In this document: positions 33,056 through 44,625 of the stretch, piece by piece
Position numbering within the stretch: the first letter of the stretch is position 1
How the letters are laid out: every line of letters starts with the position of its first letter
Assembly (NCBI GenBank): GCA_024362935.1
Contig: JANCRA010000017.1
Coordinates: 2,046,001-2,110,000, forward strand
DNA: 64,000 nucleotides
Source of the DNA: Setophaga petechia
Taxonomy: Eukaryota; Chordata; Aves; Passeriformes; Parulidae
Direction: 5' to 3'
Notes under the pieces: generated by a model
Told to the model about the DNA's origin: nothing
The model's database searches: none
What the model saw: the letters and a program-made list of their open reading frames with translations, nothing else
Program-made: the position numbers and the translations under genes

Positions 33056-33152
33056 GCTCTAGTGGAAGGTGTCCCTGCCCATGACGGGATGCTGGAATGA
33101 GACGAGCTTTGAGGTCCCTTCTGTCCCAGAGCAGTCTGTGATTCAATGATTT
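33056..33152 (+). mobile_element. CR1 LINE 3'-end fragment
   Basis: tagtggaaggtgtccctgcc, gagctttgaggtcccttc and gtgattcaatgatt mark a diverged CR1 end. It stops only about 50 bp before the acceptor of the SPRY3 coding exon. Confidence 0.8.
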
Positions 33153-33201
33153 GGATGGACGTAACAGGGGATATTTTCTCTCTTCCTGCCCCATCCTTTA
33201 G

Positions 33202-33293
33202 GATCTTTAGATGTGCCCTGATGCCGCAGGGTCTCCTGGCTCCTGGAAATGCAGCTCTCTTCCAGCGTGGCTGAACTCAGCTGTGACGAGACC
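33202..33293 (+). other. SPRY3: SPRY3 5' UTR part of the coding exon
   Basis: The exon begins after the acceptor cctttag at 33201, preceded by an uninterrupted pyrimidine-rich stretch from about 33173. It includes an upstream in-frame ATG at 33249 in weak context (aaATGc). Confidence 0.75.
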
Positions 33294-34163
33294 ATGGACC
33301 CACCCGCCGAGGACTTCCAGCAGGTCCTGTCCATCGACCAAATCCGCTCCATCCGTGCCAGCAACAACTACGTGGAGAGACCGGCGGCGTGCTTCCAGCA
33401 AGCTCGCTCCAACCCCTCGCTGTCGCAGCCCCCGCACAAGCAGGAGTGGTCCCAGGACCGCCTGGCGTCTTCCACCTTCCAGGACCTGCACCGCAGCCAC
33501 AGCCATCAGCACCAGATGCCGCCGCTGCAGCCGCACCTGAGCCACTCGAGCACGGCCAGCTCGGTGTCGCAGAGCACCACGGCCTCGGAGCAGCGCCTGC
33601 TGAGCAGCCTGACGCCGTCGCACTCCGGGCACTCGCTGGTGCGGACGCAGCCCCGCGGGGCTGAGCTGAAGGCCGAGGAGTCCCCGCGGAAGGGCGCGGA
33701 GCCGCCGGCGGCGCACGGGCACCTGGTGCTGTGCGAGGCGTGCGGGCGCTGCCGCTGCCCGCGCTGCACGGCCGCCCGCAGCCTGCCCTCCTGCTGGCTC
33801 TGCAACCAGCGCTGCCTCTGCTCCGCCGAGAGCCTCCTCGACTACGGGACCTGCCTCTGCTGCGTCAAGGGGCTCTTCTACCACTGCTCCACCGACGACG
33901 AGGACACCTGCGCCGACGACCCCTGCTCCTGCGGGCCGGGCTCCTGCTGCGCCCGCTGGGCTGCCATGAGCGTCCTGTCCCTCCTCTTGCCCTGCCTCTG
34001 CTGCTACTTTCCCACCCTGGGGTGCCTCAAACTTTGCCAGCGGGGTTATGACGGCCTGAAACGCCCCGGCTGCCGCTGCCAGAGCCACACCAACACGGTC
34101 TGCAGAAAGATCTCCTCGGCCAGCGGCACGCCCTTCCCCAAAACGCTGGACAAGCCGGTATGA
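33294..34163 (+). CDS. SPRY3: Sprouty homolog 3 (SPRY3)
   Basis: Sprouty proteins are membrane-associated feedback inhibitors of receptor tyrosine kinase/Ras-MAPK signalling. The intronless reading frame encodes 289 residues (human 288). Tyr26 lies in NNYVERP, the conserved motif that, once phosphorylated, binds Cbl/Grb2-type partners. Residues 83-110 form the Ser-rich motif, and residues 147-270 the Cys-rich Sprouty domain (LCEACGRCRC... WLCNQRCLCS... DYGTCLCCVKGLFYHC... CRCQSHTNTVCRK), palmitoylated in the family. The spelling fits SPRY3 rather than SPRY1, 2 or 4. The start ATG at 33294 is in good context (accATGg) and matches the mammalian start (MD...DFQQ). An in-frame ATG at 33249 would add 15 residues. 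The acceptor at 33201 has a long pyrimidine tract. The coding exon is very GC-rich and has no defects. Confidence 0.97.
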   Translation: MDPPAEDFQQVLSIDQIRSIRASNNYVERPAACFQQARSNPSLSQPPHKQEWSQDRLASSTFQDLHRSHSHQHQMPPLQPHLSHSSTASSVSQSTTASEQRLLSSLTPSHSGHSLVRTQPRGAELKAEESPRKGAEPPAAHGHLVLCEACGRCRCPRCTAARSLPSCWLCNQRCLCSAESLLDYGTCLCCVKGLFYHCSTDDEDTCADDPCSCGPGSCCARWAAMSVLSLLLPCLCCYFPTLGCLKLCQRGYDGLKRPGCRCQSHTNTVCRKISSASGTPFPKTLDKPV

Positions 34164-35739
34164 CCCTCCCGGGGAGGAGAAACGGGCTTTGCTCCTCTTC
34201 CTCCCCCTCCTCCTCTTCTCTCCTCCATCCCCCTCCTCCCTCGGCTCCCTCTGCTCTGCGGTGCCCCCCCTCCCCAACATCACCTTCCCGGATCGAGACG
34301 GGTGACCTGGGGGATCCCCCAGGCTTTGGGACGCCCTGGCTGGGTGGCCGGGGGAGCTGGCACTGAGCTGGGGGGTTCCAGTGGTTTTGCACATACAGGA
34401 AAGGGACAGGAGAGGCAGAGCAAGCTGAGGGCGCCCTCCCTGGCTGTGTCCCACAGGGAAAGGTGACCCAGAGGTTCCTTGGGCTCTGCCCCCATGGCAA
34501 GGGTACCTGAGGCCCCTCAGGGCTCTGCTCCCCGTAGTTTTAGGAGCTGTCCCACAGTGTGGTCCTTATCCGTGGGGGAGAAGACAGGTCAGTGCATCCC
34601 TGTGCCAGAGTTCCTTGGGAGCCAGACCCCTCTCCCACTCTTTCTCCCTCTCCTGCACTTTCTGTGGGTGGCCTTTCACCCCTCAGGTGGCCACAGGTCC
34701 CTTTCCCCGAGGGGCTGGGGTGCCAAGGGGTCTCACCAGGGGCAGTGGCTTCCCTCCAGGCTTGGAAGCCGCTGGGAGAAGTGAGCTCGCTCCAAAATGA
34801 GGTGGCACCGTGTTTTTCTATCTCAAAGAGGAAGAGAAGGTGTGGGAAGCTTTAGAAACCTTCTGGCAGGGGAAGGAGCTATCAGAGGCAGCCCAGCCCA
34901 CTCTCTCCTGCCCGACTGCAGCAAGGGAAAGGTCCCCTCTGGGATTTGGCTAAGAACAAGGAGCTGCTTGGAAATTGCCATTCATTTCTCCAGGCCTTGG
35001 AGGGCTGCCTGAGGTGGGAGCTGCTGCCTGGCTCCATCCCACCACCCAGCAGATGCCACAGGCACCAGCTCCGCGCTCGAACCCCGATCTGGTACCTTCC
35101 ACCAGCACTGAATTCACTTTAAAAAACTACAGCAAAGCCAACTGTGAGCAGCCACCACTCCGGGGACTCCCCAGCAGGGCTTCTGTCACCTTGCCTTGGG
35201 CTGGAGGACACGGAGAGCAGGAGGGGGTGTCAAAGCTGGGGACCACGACCTTCCCTCCCGGCCAAGTTTCCTTTGAGTCGTCACCTCACTGAGGGGGCTC
35301 TGCCACTCGCTGACAGCTGGGAACGGGGCTGGAGCCAGACCTGGGACCAGCACCGGAGCCAGACCTGGGACCAGCCCTGGGGCCATCTGCAGAGCCGAGG
35401 ACGCTGCAATCTGAGTCAGGGCTCCGTGTTTCCTGCTGGGATGATGATAACCCCAACTGGTTGCTGGGCTGGGGGACTCCAGGTGCTCCTGGGCTCAGCC
35501 CCATGTCTGTGTAGTGCCAGCTCCTGGTTGTGACCCCGCTGGCATCATTTGGGGGAGTTTGGAGCCGGGAGGGCGTCCTGGAGCTCGGCTCTGCCTGCCT
35601 GTCCCCCTTCCCAGGTGTGTGAGCACGAGAGGAGGGAATGGTGCTCCTGGAGGAATATATGCAACACATCCCTTGGCTTCTCCAAGCCCCAGCTCCCAGG
35701 GCCCGTCCACCACCTCCTCCCAGCCGCCTCTTTCGGTAG

Positions 35740-35835
35740 AGTTCTGTGGATCTATTTTTGTAGATATAAATATAACGTTAGGATGGGTAGGTCTATTACT
35801 AATAATATTCATGATACTGCTGTGAACGGTTCCAG
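35740..35835 (+). promoter_or_regulatory. AT-rich 3' UTR segment
   Basis: tctatttttgtagatataaa, tataacgttaggatggg and ttactaataatattcatgat form an abrupt AT-rich block in GC-rich UTR. It resembles conserved 3' UTR regulatory sequence; no poly(A) hexamer is present. Confidence 0.4.
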
Positions 35836-37261
35836 GTACAAGGTTTGGCTTCCTGGTGCACTTGCACAGGCTGGAAAAGATGGTTTCCCAGTCAGTTTAT
35901 TGCTAATCCCAGACCCTTGGTTCCCAGGTTGTCGGGAGTGGGGGAAATGGAGGTGTACAGATTGTCTGGGAGTCTGCTCTGCAGGGAGGGTGGGATTCAG
36001 TCCTGGCTGAGAGGGGAGGCAGAAGTGGAATCTCATTGTGGGACTCCTCTTTCCATCCATTCACTTTCTAAAAATCAGTGTGGATCCAAGCTCTCTGTGT
36101 TGCGGGGAAAAGCGGTTCCAGGGAGTGATTCATCCCGCTTGGAAGCATTATTCATCAAATCCTGTGCTGGCTGTGCCCGGCTCCCCTGACTCAAATGGCA
36201 CCCAAACATTGAACTCCAGGCTCCATGGGGAAGGGGGATGAATCCCATGCCTGGTGGGAGGTTTGTGCTGGAGAATGTTATGGACATGAGTGAAATCCTC
36301 TCCCTGATTTCACCCGGAGCCCGAGGGGGGATGTGGAAGGATCTGGAGGTGTCTCAGGATGATGCTCTGGCATGCAGAGGGATCTCCTGGCATTAGGAAA
36401 AGACAGAGCCCCATCTGGGCAGGGTCCATCCCTGAGGCCAGCCTGGAATCATTTGGATTTTAAAGCCATGACCTTCTCAGAGGATGCCCTGTAGGTGTGT
36501 GAACCCCTCTAAGATCATTCCTGTGGCAGCAAATCCAAAATGCATTGCCAATACATTTATCCTTATGCCAATAATTGCTCGGCTCCCTACTTCCAAGTGA
36601 TGTTGTGGGGAGACACTTCCTCCCAGAGTCTCCTTCCTTTGGAAGGCTCAGTTCACTCTTCTATTGGTGCTGATTAAACTCCTGCTTCATAAAAACCAGA
36701 GAGCATTTTTAGGGAGAAAAGGTCCCTTTTTCCCTGTGGGTTGGAGGAACTGTCTCCCTTGAATGAGAATGAGAAACAGTTCATTGAAACTTTTTAAAGA
36801 AAACTAATGAACAGAATTTTCCAACTTGCTCTACTTTGATTTTTTTTCCTCCTCCTTTTTAAACGGATCCCACTTGTAAATTTAGTTACCACCTCTGTAT
36901 CTTTGCAATTCATTGCTTCCTCTCCTGATGGTGGAATGACTCAACATGTGAAGCTTCATCATTTTCACGGCCTCCCAAGTCATGCGAGCGCAGGGTGACC
37001 TCCCCCAGGTGCTGGAGCTGGGGGATGAGGAGAGGCTGCCCATGGATCAGCTCCCCAGAGCTCTGCTTGGCACCGAGCAGCAGCACAGTTACCTTCAGGA
37101 ACTGGGGGGAGGCCAGGGCTGCCAGGAGCCTCCACCTAATGGGCTTTTTCTGGGTCAGTGCAGAGGCTCCCTTCCTACCAGGGAATGGTGCCACAGCCTG
37201 GTGAGGGCTGAGGAGCACGGCTGCGGCTCCTCTCCATGAAATGACAAATCTGGGGGAGACA

Positions 37262-37402
37262 TTTAATGAAATACTGGACATGTAGAAGGGGAGGGATTTA
37301 AAAGCTGTGGACACGGTTTAGTGATGGTTCACAATGCTGGGTTAGTGTTTGGAATCAGTGGTCTTAGTGGGCTTTTCCAGCAGGAATGATTCCATGGTCC
37401 TA
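37262..37402 (+). mobile_element. CR1 LINE 3'-end fragment (in SPRY3 3' UTR)
   Basis: gtttagtgatggttcacaat, ggaatcagtggtcttagtgg and gcttttccagcaggaatgat match a diverged CR1 end in sense orientation. Confidence 0.75.
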
Positions 37403-39794
37403 GGAAATGCAAAGGACGAGAGCCCCAGCTGGCACCGAGGGCTGTGGGACCAGAGCAGGGCTTTGCTTTCACCAAGGGCAGGCACGAAAGCCACGTCCAG
37501 GACCTGCAGGGGCTGGAGCAGCTCGGCTTGCTGGTCTCTGCCCTGCTCATGGGGGCAGATGGCTTTGCTGGAATTCCTGTTGCCCACGCCGGCTGGGGCT
37601 CCTCAGCACATTTCCCTTCCTTGCTCTCAGCAGGGAGGCGAGGTTGGGAAGCACCAAAAACTGCCCAAGGAGAAGCGCCCAAAGCTCCTGTTGACCGAGC
37701 TCATCCGTGCTGGGAAAGGTTGTGGGCAGCCTCAGATTCTTTCCCTGAGCTTTTCCCAACCTCCTCTGACCAGATCCATCCTGCTCCATCCCCAGCTCGG
37801 CTGCCAGGCTGTTTGGTTTGCCCACAGAGAGGGCCCCGGTTCTGCATGGGCTTGGGAGCCCCTTTCCTGCCCCACCCTCCGTGAGTCAGATCCCATCTGC
37901 TCGGGGTGTTTGTGTGCAGCTGCCTGTCCCAGCAGTTGGGCTTTCTCTCTGTTCTGACGTGTCTTTTTTGGTTTTCTTTTGGGAGCGTCGCATGTGGAGC
38001 CCTCTGCTCTCCCACAGGATGGATCCACACTGTGAGGGAGCGTTCCTGGGCTCTTCTCTTCCTTTGGCCAGGGAACGTTTGCCCCCTTTGCAGGGCTGGG
38101 GGCAGATTGCAGCAGGGAAAGAGATTCAGGTGCCAAAGGAGCAGGAAGCAGGAGCTGCTGAGCAGGACCTGAGCTCCCCCTGCTCTGCTCCCCATCCAGA
38201 GCCTCCTTTTCCCACCCAGGAGTCCAAAGCTCCATCCATGCAAAAACCTCTGATGCTTTTTGCTTCCTCCACGGCTTCCCTTGGTCCCACTCCCCCTTTT
38301 CCCCACTGGCAAATCAGTCTCAGCAAAGGTGGGGAGCGGTTTTGGGGGCCAGGCTGGAGTGTCCCTCCCATCCCACCCCCACCATTCCTGGTGAAGGGGC
38401 CAAAGAGGCCCTTGGGCTGCTGTCCACTCATCCTTGAGAAACATCAGTGCCTCAAAGAGCAGGGGGAAGCTCTCTGTGACTCACAGATTCCCATAAAATC
38501 CCACTGAGTTCACTCCTGCCCATCCCCAGGGGTGAACCCTGATGGAGGGAGGACAAATGCCATTGACCAGAAGATGCCAAAGCCTGGAATCAGAGGTTAG
38601 GGACGGCTCTGAAGTGTGGCAGAGAGGGATGAGCCGGGTTTGAGGGGAACTGCTGTGGGATTGGCACAGGAAAGGAGCCCACTGTGCCCTAAACTCCTGC
38701 TCCCAGCACTGCTGCTGTCACTCTTTCCTGGGCTGTTCCGAGGCTGGAGAAAGCTGGGAGTGCTCAGAGCCTGGAAGGTCAAGTGTTTGTGACAGGGATG
38801 TGATAAGGGCTGAGCCCCACCCTGAAGGTCACTCTTGGTCTTTAACAGGATCCAGTTCAGGCTTGGCTCCTCCGAGGAACCCATGGAGCCCATGTGATGC
38901 TCATTGATCCAGTTGGCTCAAACCACCCTGAGGTGGGACCTCCTGGGCTCAGCTGGCTTTGGGTATTTCCCCATGAACACCAGAATCTCTTGCCAGCCCT
39001 CCTGGAGTCACACTGGGAGTGGAGCTGGGATCTGTTCTCCTGCTTTGGGTTGCAGAAATATCTCCTGAGGGGACAATCCCGGGGTTCCTGTGAGGGGCAC
39101 TGCAGGCAGGAGGGGTTTGGGTGGATGGGAAGGGCTCACAGCCCTCCAGGGCAGCAGGAATGTGCAAGGGAGGCTCTGGGTCCCTCTCCTGCTGTGCCCA
39201 AACGGCTTCGTCACGAGCAGGACCAACCCCACCCCAGAGCTGGGCTTGGGAGAGGAGGTCCCACCTCTGTGCCAAGGTCACCCCAAGGCCCAAGCCTGGC
39301 CCGTGCCCACCCTGCCCCTTTCCCCCTTTCCACTGGGATGCTCTCCTGGCAGCAGCTCCTCATCCTCCTCCTCCCCTGGTGTCCTCAGCACAAAGCTCTC
39401 CTTGGATCCCCCTGGGCTCCCCAGGACAGGCCCAGGATCCCAAGGCTCCCATCCTGAGTTTCTGGGTACAAAGCCCTTCTGTACAGCCTGTAAAGATCCC
39501 TCCCGGCTCTCTCCATTCCAGTTCCTTTCTTTAAGGTATAATATATGTTTATAACCTGATGGCTGGTTTTTTTGACAATACTCTTGTACCTTTTAAGGGG
39601 AAAAAATTAAAAAACCAAAGTATTTATTTGAAAAGTTTATTTTAAAGATAAGAAAAAAAACCTATTTATTTTACTGCACCCTCTTCTGTTTGGTTTTCTT
39701 CTCTTGCAAAGCTGATAACTGTTACAGAACCACTGCTGAGGTGAAAGAAGTGATTCTATGGGTGGCTTCACAAGCCCACTTAGAGCAACTATTC

Positions 39795-39840
39795 AATAAA
39801 AATATATATTAATTTTGAACGTGGTCTTGTTCTTGTCTCC
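39795..39840 (+). terminator. SPRY3: SPRY3 polyadenylation signal and GU-rich downstream element
   Basis: AATAAA at 39795-39800 lies in attcaataaaaatatatatt, followed 20 bp later by the T/G-rich gtggtcttgttcttgtctcc. Cleavage is expected near 39815-39820. Sequence composition changes to GC-rich right after it. Confidence 0.8.
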
Positions 39841-41700
39841 ATGGTGGCCGGGGCACGGCTCAGGCTTTGCCTGGGGTGCTGGATGGCTGGGCAGGGACTG
39901 AGAACTGGGGGGATTATCCTGGCCTCCGTGAGGTCTCCCCTGGGAGTCCTCTGATGCTCAGACCTCCAAAATACAGCGTGGGCTTCCCTGCTGGAGCTGC
40001 CCCAGATCCCTGAGGAGGGGCTGGCTCAGGCAGCAAAGGGCAGGAACAAAGAAGGGGAGACTCAGGTAAGGAATTCCCGGGTGCATGGGGGCTTTCAGTC
40101 ACCCCACAGAGATCCCAACGTGCTCCCAAAGCCTCTCCCAGAGCCAGGGGAGAGGGGGTGATGCCACAGGGCCATGGGTGTGTTCTGCAGGAGGAGCTGC
40201 AGCTGCTGAAAGGACCTTGGAGGAGGGTTTAGCCCAAACCAGGAGGAATTGGGGCCACACCACAGCCCAGCAGCTCCTGGGCCAGGCTGGTGCCTCTGCT
40301 CCCTGTGCACGTCCCAGAGCTGTGGATCCCAAAGCCCTGCCCGTGCAGAGTGCAGACATCCCCATCCTGAGGGCTCTCTGCTCTCCGAGAGCTCTTCTCT
40401 CACACAGCTGGTGGAGCTTTCTCCCAGCACCTCCAGAGCCCGAGGTCCTTGCACACAGATTTGGTGGCTGATCAATGCCATGGTGGGTGGCACCCCCCTT
40501 ATTCCTCTTTCATTTGTTGGCTTCAGCGCTACCCCTCGGCTTGGGCTGAACCTGTTTCCTCTCTTTGCAAGAGTCCCTCCTTTCCTAGGAGGGTGTCCCT
40601 AGGCCAGACTTGTGCTGAAGAGCCATCCTGACCCCTGTGCTGAATCAAACCCACATACTCTGCACATGTCTCACCACAAACCCTTTTCCCAGGCTGGTTC
40701 CCCGTTTCTCCCTGGCTGTGGTGTTGCTGGTGTCGTAGCCTGCTTTCCAAAATCGGTTCCAGGGCCTCATCCCCAGCATCCAGGATCTGCCTGAGGGCTC
40801 TGGAGCACAGATGTGAGTCCAATCCCTGCTGTGACTCACTCTTCCCCTGCTTTTCAAACAAAAGATGGCTCTGGGCCATTTGTCACCCATTGGCTCCTTT
40901 CAGTGCCAAAGTCCCTCTCCTTTGGACAGAGCCAAGCACTTTCATTCCCAGATGTGCAGCTTTCTGTTAACTGTGTTAGAGCCCTATTGGTGCCTGTAGT
41001 GCCACCTTCCCAAGCCTTCCCTGTCCTCATGCCACCAAATCCCCTGGCATCTCTAGGCCTCTCTCCTGGGGTCCCATGAGGAAGGCTCAGGAGCTGAACT
41101 GCAGCATGAGACAGTGACCTACAGACCATGGTAATCTGAAACAGATGTCAGTTGCTCACTTGAACATTCTTCTTCTGTGTGAAGGAAGTCACAATTGTCC
41201 CAGGAATGACAAAAAACCTGCAAAAATTGTTTTTTTTTCCACAAGGTTAGGGTGATTGTTTGTACTACACAGTCATTTTCTGTTTTGCATCCATGTGAGG
41301 ACAAGGAGAGACTCCCCAGACTCGAACACCCCATGGCACCTACCCCATGTGAACTGGTGCTCTGAGCCTCCCAGAGAGTTTAGTCTGGAATAAAACCTCA
41401 GCTGTCCTTGGCTGGCAGGGGTTGTTCAGAGCTGAAATGTCCTGTTCTGTTCTGTCCCAGGACCAGCACAGCCTGAGCGAGCTCAGCTCCATGAAACCCT
41501 TCTCAGACACGGACCATGTTTTCCAAAAGTGCATTTCCACCTTCCTGGTGTTGAAATCTTCCCTTGCCAGGAGCAAGCAGAGCCAGGCCAAGCTCAGATC
41601 CCCCTGAGGATGCCCAGGTGTGATCCAGCCCCGCGCCTGCTGGAGCATCCCTCGCAGCCCGGGAAGGGGCCTGACGGGCTCAGGAGAGCCGGGGAAGGTG
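39841..41700. other. Intergenic sequence right of SPRY3
   Basis: No gene, LTR or CR1 recognised. A T-tract lies near 41230. Confidence 0.65.
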
Positions 41701-41749
41701 TTTGCAGCCAGAGCTTGGCTGTCTAGACAGGAGAGAGAGAGAGGAGCCC

Positions 41750-41860
41750 TCAGAAGGAGTCATTCATCTCTTCCTAAGATGGCTAAATAGGTCAGATGAC
41801 TCATGCCCTGAAAGTGCCGATTTCTCTGCGCTGACTACAAAGAGGGAAGGAGCTCCCTCC
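41750..41860. promoter_or_regulatory. Candidate conserved non-coding element
   Basis: agtcattcatctcttcctaa, gatggctaaataggtcagat and gactcatgccc form a block with AP-1-like (gactcat) and AT-rich (ctaaatag) sites. Confidence 0.35.
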
Positions 41861-42569
41861 CGCCGCCCCCCGCCTGCAGAGCCGAGGGGGAGCGGATCCG
41901 AGCCTGCCTCTGGATGTGCCCTGGGACAGCAGGGGATTCAGCCTCCCCGGGGATCCCCAGCGCTGCTTCCTCAGGGATGCTGATGAGAATTAATTAAACA
42001 CGGGTGGGTTTTGGCTCGTGCTGAAGGTGATGTCTGTAGGAACCTGGGTGTGCAGAGCCAAGAGGAACAGGCAGAGGGTCAAACCCAGTTCCCTACTGTC
42101 ACCCTTGCCTGTAGGGACCAGAAGACAGGAGTTCAGGCTGGAGGCACCATCTGAAGCCCTTTCCTGCCTGGCCATGGTGGTGCTCTGGGTAGGGCTGAGG
42201 GCACCTCTGCTCTCACACCTCTGGCCTTACAAAGCCAAGACTGCTCTGGGCAGAGACAAGGGGCCATTCTTATGTTGTCCCACCACTGTCCAGAGCTGCT
42301 CAGTGAGGTTTAGGAATCCCTGGAGGCATCACAAGGTTGAGGGGGCAGCTCCGAGGGCAGCCAGGAGCCTTTGGGATATCTCCCATAGGAAATGACTCCC
42401 TCAGAAGGGTGACCTGTGCTGTGATTGCAGCCCTGGGGATGTGGGGGATTTGCTCCCTGCAGGAAGGAAGGTCTCCAGGGCCTGACTGTGTACAAAAAGG
42501 ACAATTTACACCCTCAAAAAATCCAAAATGCCTGCGGGTTTCAGCACTGCCCGGGCATCACAGAGCCAC

Positions 42570-42690
42570 ACTCCGGCCCTGCAAAACATCACGAGATTGG
42601 CTTAAAAATCAAGATGCAGCTCACAGCAGATTCTTGTTTTTGCTGCTGCTTTTGGAGGCTGACTGAGTCATGCTCACAAGCCTCCTCTGC
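42570..42690. promoter_or_regulatory. Candidate enhancer with AP-1/Maf-type site
   Basis: ggctgactgagtcatgctc contains a perfect TGAGTCA preceded by a TGCTGA-like half site, next to ggcttaaaaatcaagatgca and a Q-rich-coding-like ctgctgct run. The flanks are GC-rich and different. Confidence 0.4.
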
Positions 42691-43234
42691 CAGACAGCAG
42701 GGCTGGCAGCTCGCGGGGCCGTGGGGCGAGCGCGGATCCTCCCGTGGGCCGCAGCGGGGCTGGGCCAGCCTGGGCACCCCTGCACGCACCAGCTGGGCAC
42801 AGAATGGCCAAGGACCCTCAGCTGGGGATGCTGCCCAGCACCCAGCAGGGATGGGAGGTCCATTTGCTCTCTTTAGCCCAGTCACTGGCTGGCTCCTTCC
42901 TCCGGCCACCTCTCCTCGGCCTCGGCGGTGCTGGTGCTCGGGGCCGTGGGCCTGAGCGGCACCCTGGGCTCCCTGCAGCTGTAGAGGTTGCAAAGCTCTC
43001 CATTGGTGTCTGAAGTGGGAATGTTTTCCCCTGGCTAGACAACCCCTCACCAGGGTGTTCCCTGGCCTCCTTCCTCTCTGTGTTCTGCTCCTAGGATGCG
43101 CCTGAGGTTCAGGATATTTCTTCAAGGCACATCTAGAACAAAACTGTTTTCCTGATGTGGAACTCAAATTCCTCCTGGACAGCTTCTAAACGATTTATTT
43201 CCTGTATCCACTTCCCCTGTGCCTTGCTGCTCTC

Positions 43235-43365
43235 CATGAGGACATTTGCATGGTACAGTAGGATCTCAGTCTTTTGATGTGCAATTATCATCTGCAGAAA
43301 TGACTAATCAATTAAGGACAGTCACTCCCAGGCTTTCTATTTATTTCTTTCTCATTGAAACCAGA
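43235..43365. promoter_or_regulatory. Candidate enhancer with octamer site
   Basis: ATTTGCAT (POU octamer) occurs in gacatttgcatgg at about 43243, followed by tgcaattatcatctgcag and gactaatcaattaagg with homeodomain TAAT/ATTA cores. No repeat is recognised. Confidence 0.5.
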
Positions 43366-43684
43366 GCAAATGTGCCCTTTTTTCACGGGGAAATGATGTT
43401 TTTTCCAGACATGCCTGCTGAAAACTTCCCAGCGGATCTGAAAATGACATCATGCCCTTCTTGGTCCCCGCTGTTGTCACTGTCAGCGCTGAGCTGGTCC
43501 TGCTGCTGACAACAAGTCCCTGTCACCAGCCCTGCCAGCTCAGCGGTGCCAGCAGGAGCAGGGACTCACCAGGAATGGCTCGGATCACACTTGGAGAGCA
43601 GCTCAGGCAGGTAAAAAGTGCCCAAAGTGAAAGCAAGAGTGAAGACAGTCCACCTTAAAGGTGGTGAGCCCCGAGGGGAGAGAG

Positions 43685-43965
43685 GCATTCTTTACAAGGA
43701 CATGGAACAACAGGACAAGGAGAATGTCTTTAAGCTGCCAGAGGGCAGGGCTGGATGGGATATTGGGAAGGAATTGTTCCCTGTGAGGGTGGGGAGGCCT
43801 TGGCACAGGGTGCCCAGAGCAGCTGTGGCTGCACTGAATCCCTGGGAATGTTCCAATGTTGGAGCAACCTGAGACAGTGGAAGGTGCCCCAGGCCATGGC
43901 AGGGGGAGAGCGAGATGATCCTCAAGCTCCCTTCCGACCCAGCCCATTCCGTGATTCCGTGATCA
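43685..43965 (+). mobile_element. CR1 LINE 3'-end fragment (280 bp)
   Basis: One of the longest CR1 pieces here: ggacatggaacaacaggaca, gggaaggaattgttccctgt, gaggccttggcacagggtgc, then cccttccgacccagcccatt and terminal gattccgtgat repeats. Confidence 0.93.
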
Positions 43966-44339
43966 GCCCAACCTTCAGCAGCTGAGGGGGCAAATGGATT
44001 TCAGAGCAATGAGCCAAGGGACAGGGAGGTTCAGGTCCTTGTCACCTGCATGTAAGGACAGGCAGGTGCACTTGGGAAGGGGCTGTGCAGGAGAACTTTG
44101 CAGGTGAGGGGCTGGGCACTGTCACCATCACAGCACCCTGAGGAGCAGAAGGAATCTTCCACCCGAACACCTCTCTTTGCCTGCTCACCCCACTGCTCCC
44201 AGAGCCCCTGGTGACCCTGAGCAGGGGCACAGAGCTGGGGGTGGCTCGGAGGCTGAGCTGGAGCTGAAAGAGAAGCGGAGCTGTTTTGTAACAGCCTCCC
44301 CTGGGGACGGATCACACCACGCCGGGAGCGCCTCCGGAG

Positions 44340-44625
44340 GCGAGCGGCAGGCACGGAGGTGACCAAATGAATTGACACCAGGCAATTCTCAGCGGAGCTC
44401 CAGAGACAAAGTAATTGAAAATAAATGAAGGAACATGACACCTGGCTGGCAGATCAGTTATCTATAGCGTCCCTTTCCTGAAATAACTGCCTCCCGAACT
44501 CCGTCCGCCGAGGCAAAACCAAGGAGATGCTCACGTAAAATAGGCCACTCCAGCAGGGACCTGGAGGCCCCTTTATTTTTAATGGAAGCTGCCAGAAGGG
44601 TTAATTGGATGGTGCACGGCAGTGC
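44340..44625. promoter_or_regulatory. Strong candidate conserved non-coding element
   Basis: About 285 bp of complex, repeat-free sequence contain aaatgaattgacaccaggca, caaagtaattgaaaataaat, atcagttatctatagcg, tgaaataactgcctcc, cctttatttttaatgg and gggttaattggatgg. Multiple TAAT/ATTA cores and a TTATCT GATA-type site are present, unlike the flanks. Confidence 0.55.

Larger units (their letters stand above)
34164..39820 (+). other. SPRY3: SPRY3 3' UTR (about 5.65 kb)
   Basis: From the stop codon to the first strong poly(A) site there is no other gene. The region mixes GC-rich sequence with AT-rich islands (35740-35835, 36500-36920, 39530-39820) typical of conserved 3' UTR segments. Two AU-rich elements (tatttattt at about 39624, ctatttatttt at about 39662) suggest mRNA instability. 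A single CR1 fragment at 37262 is embedded. Shorter forms ending near 35800 or 36900 are possible. Confidence 0.7.

Noticed and set aside
33207..34454. 415-codon minus-strand frame opposite SPRY3
   Set aside because: It is a shadow of the GC-rich SPRY3 coding exon; the plus strand has an unmistakable Sprouty domain.
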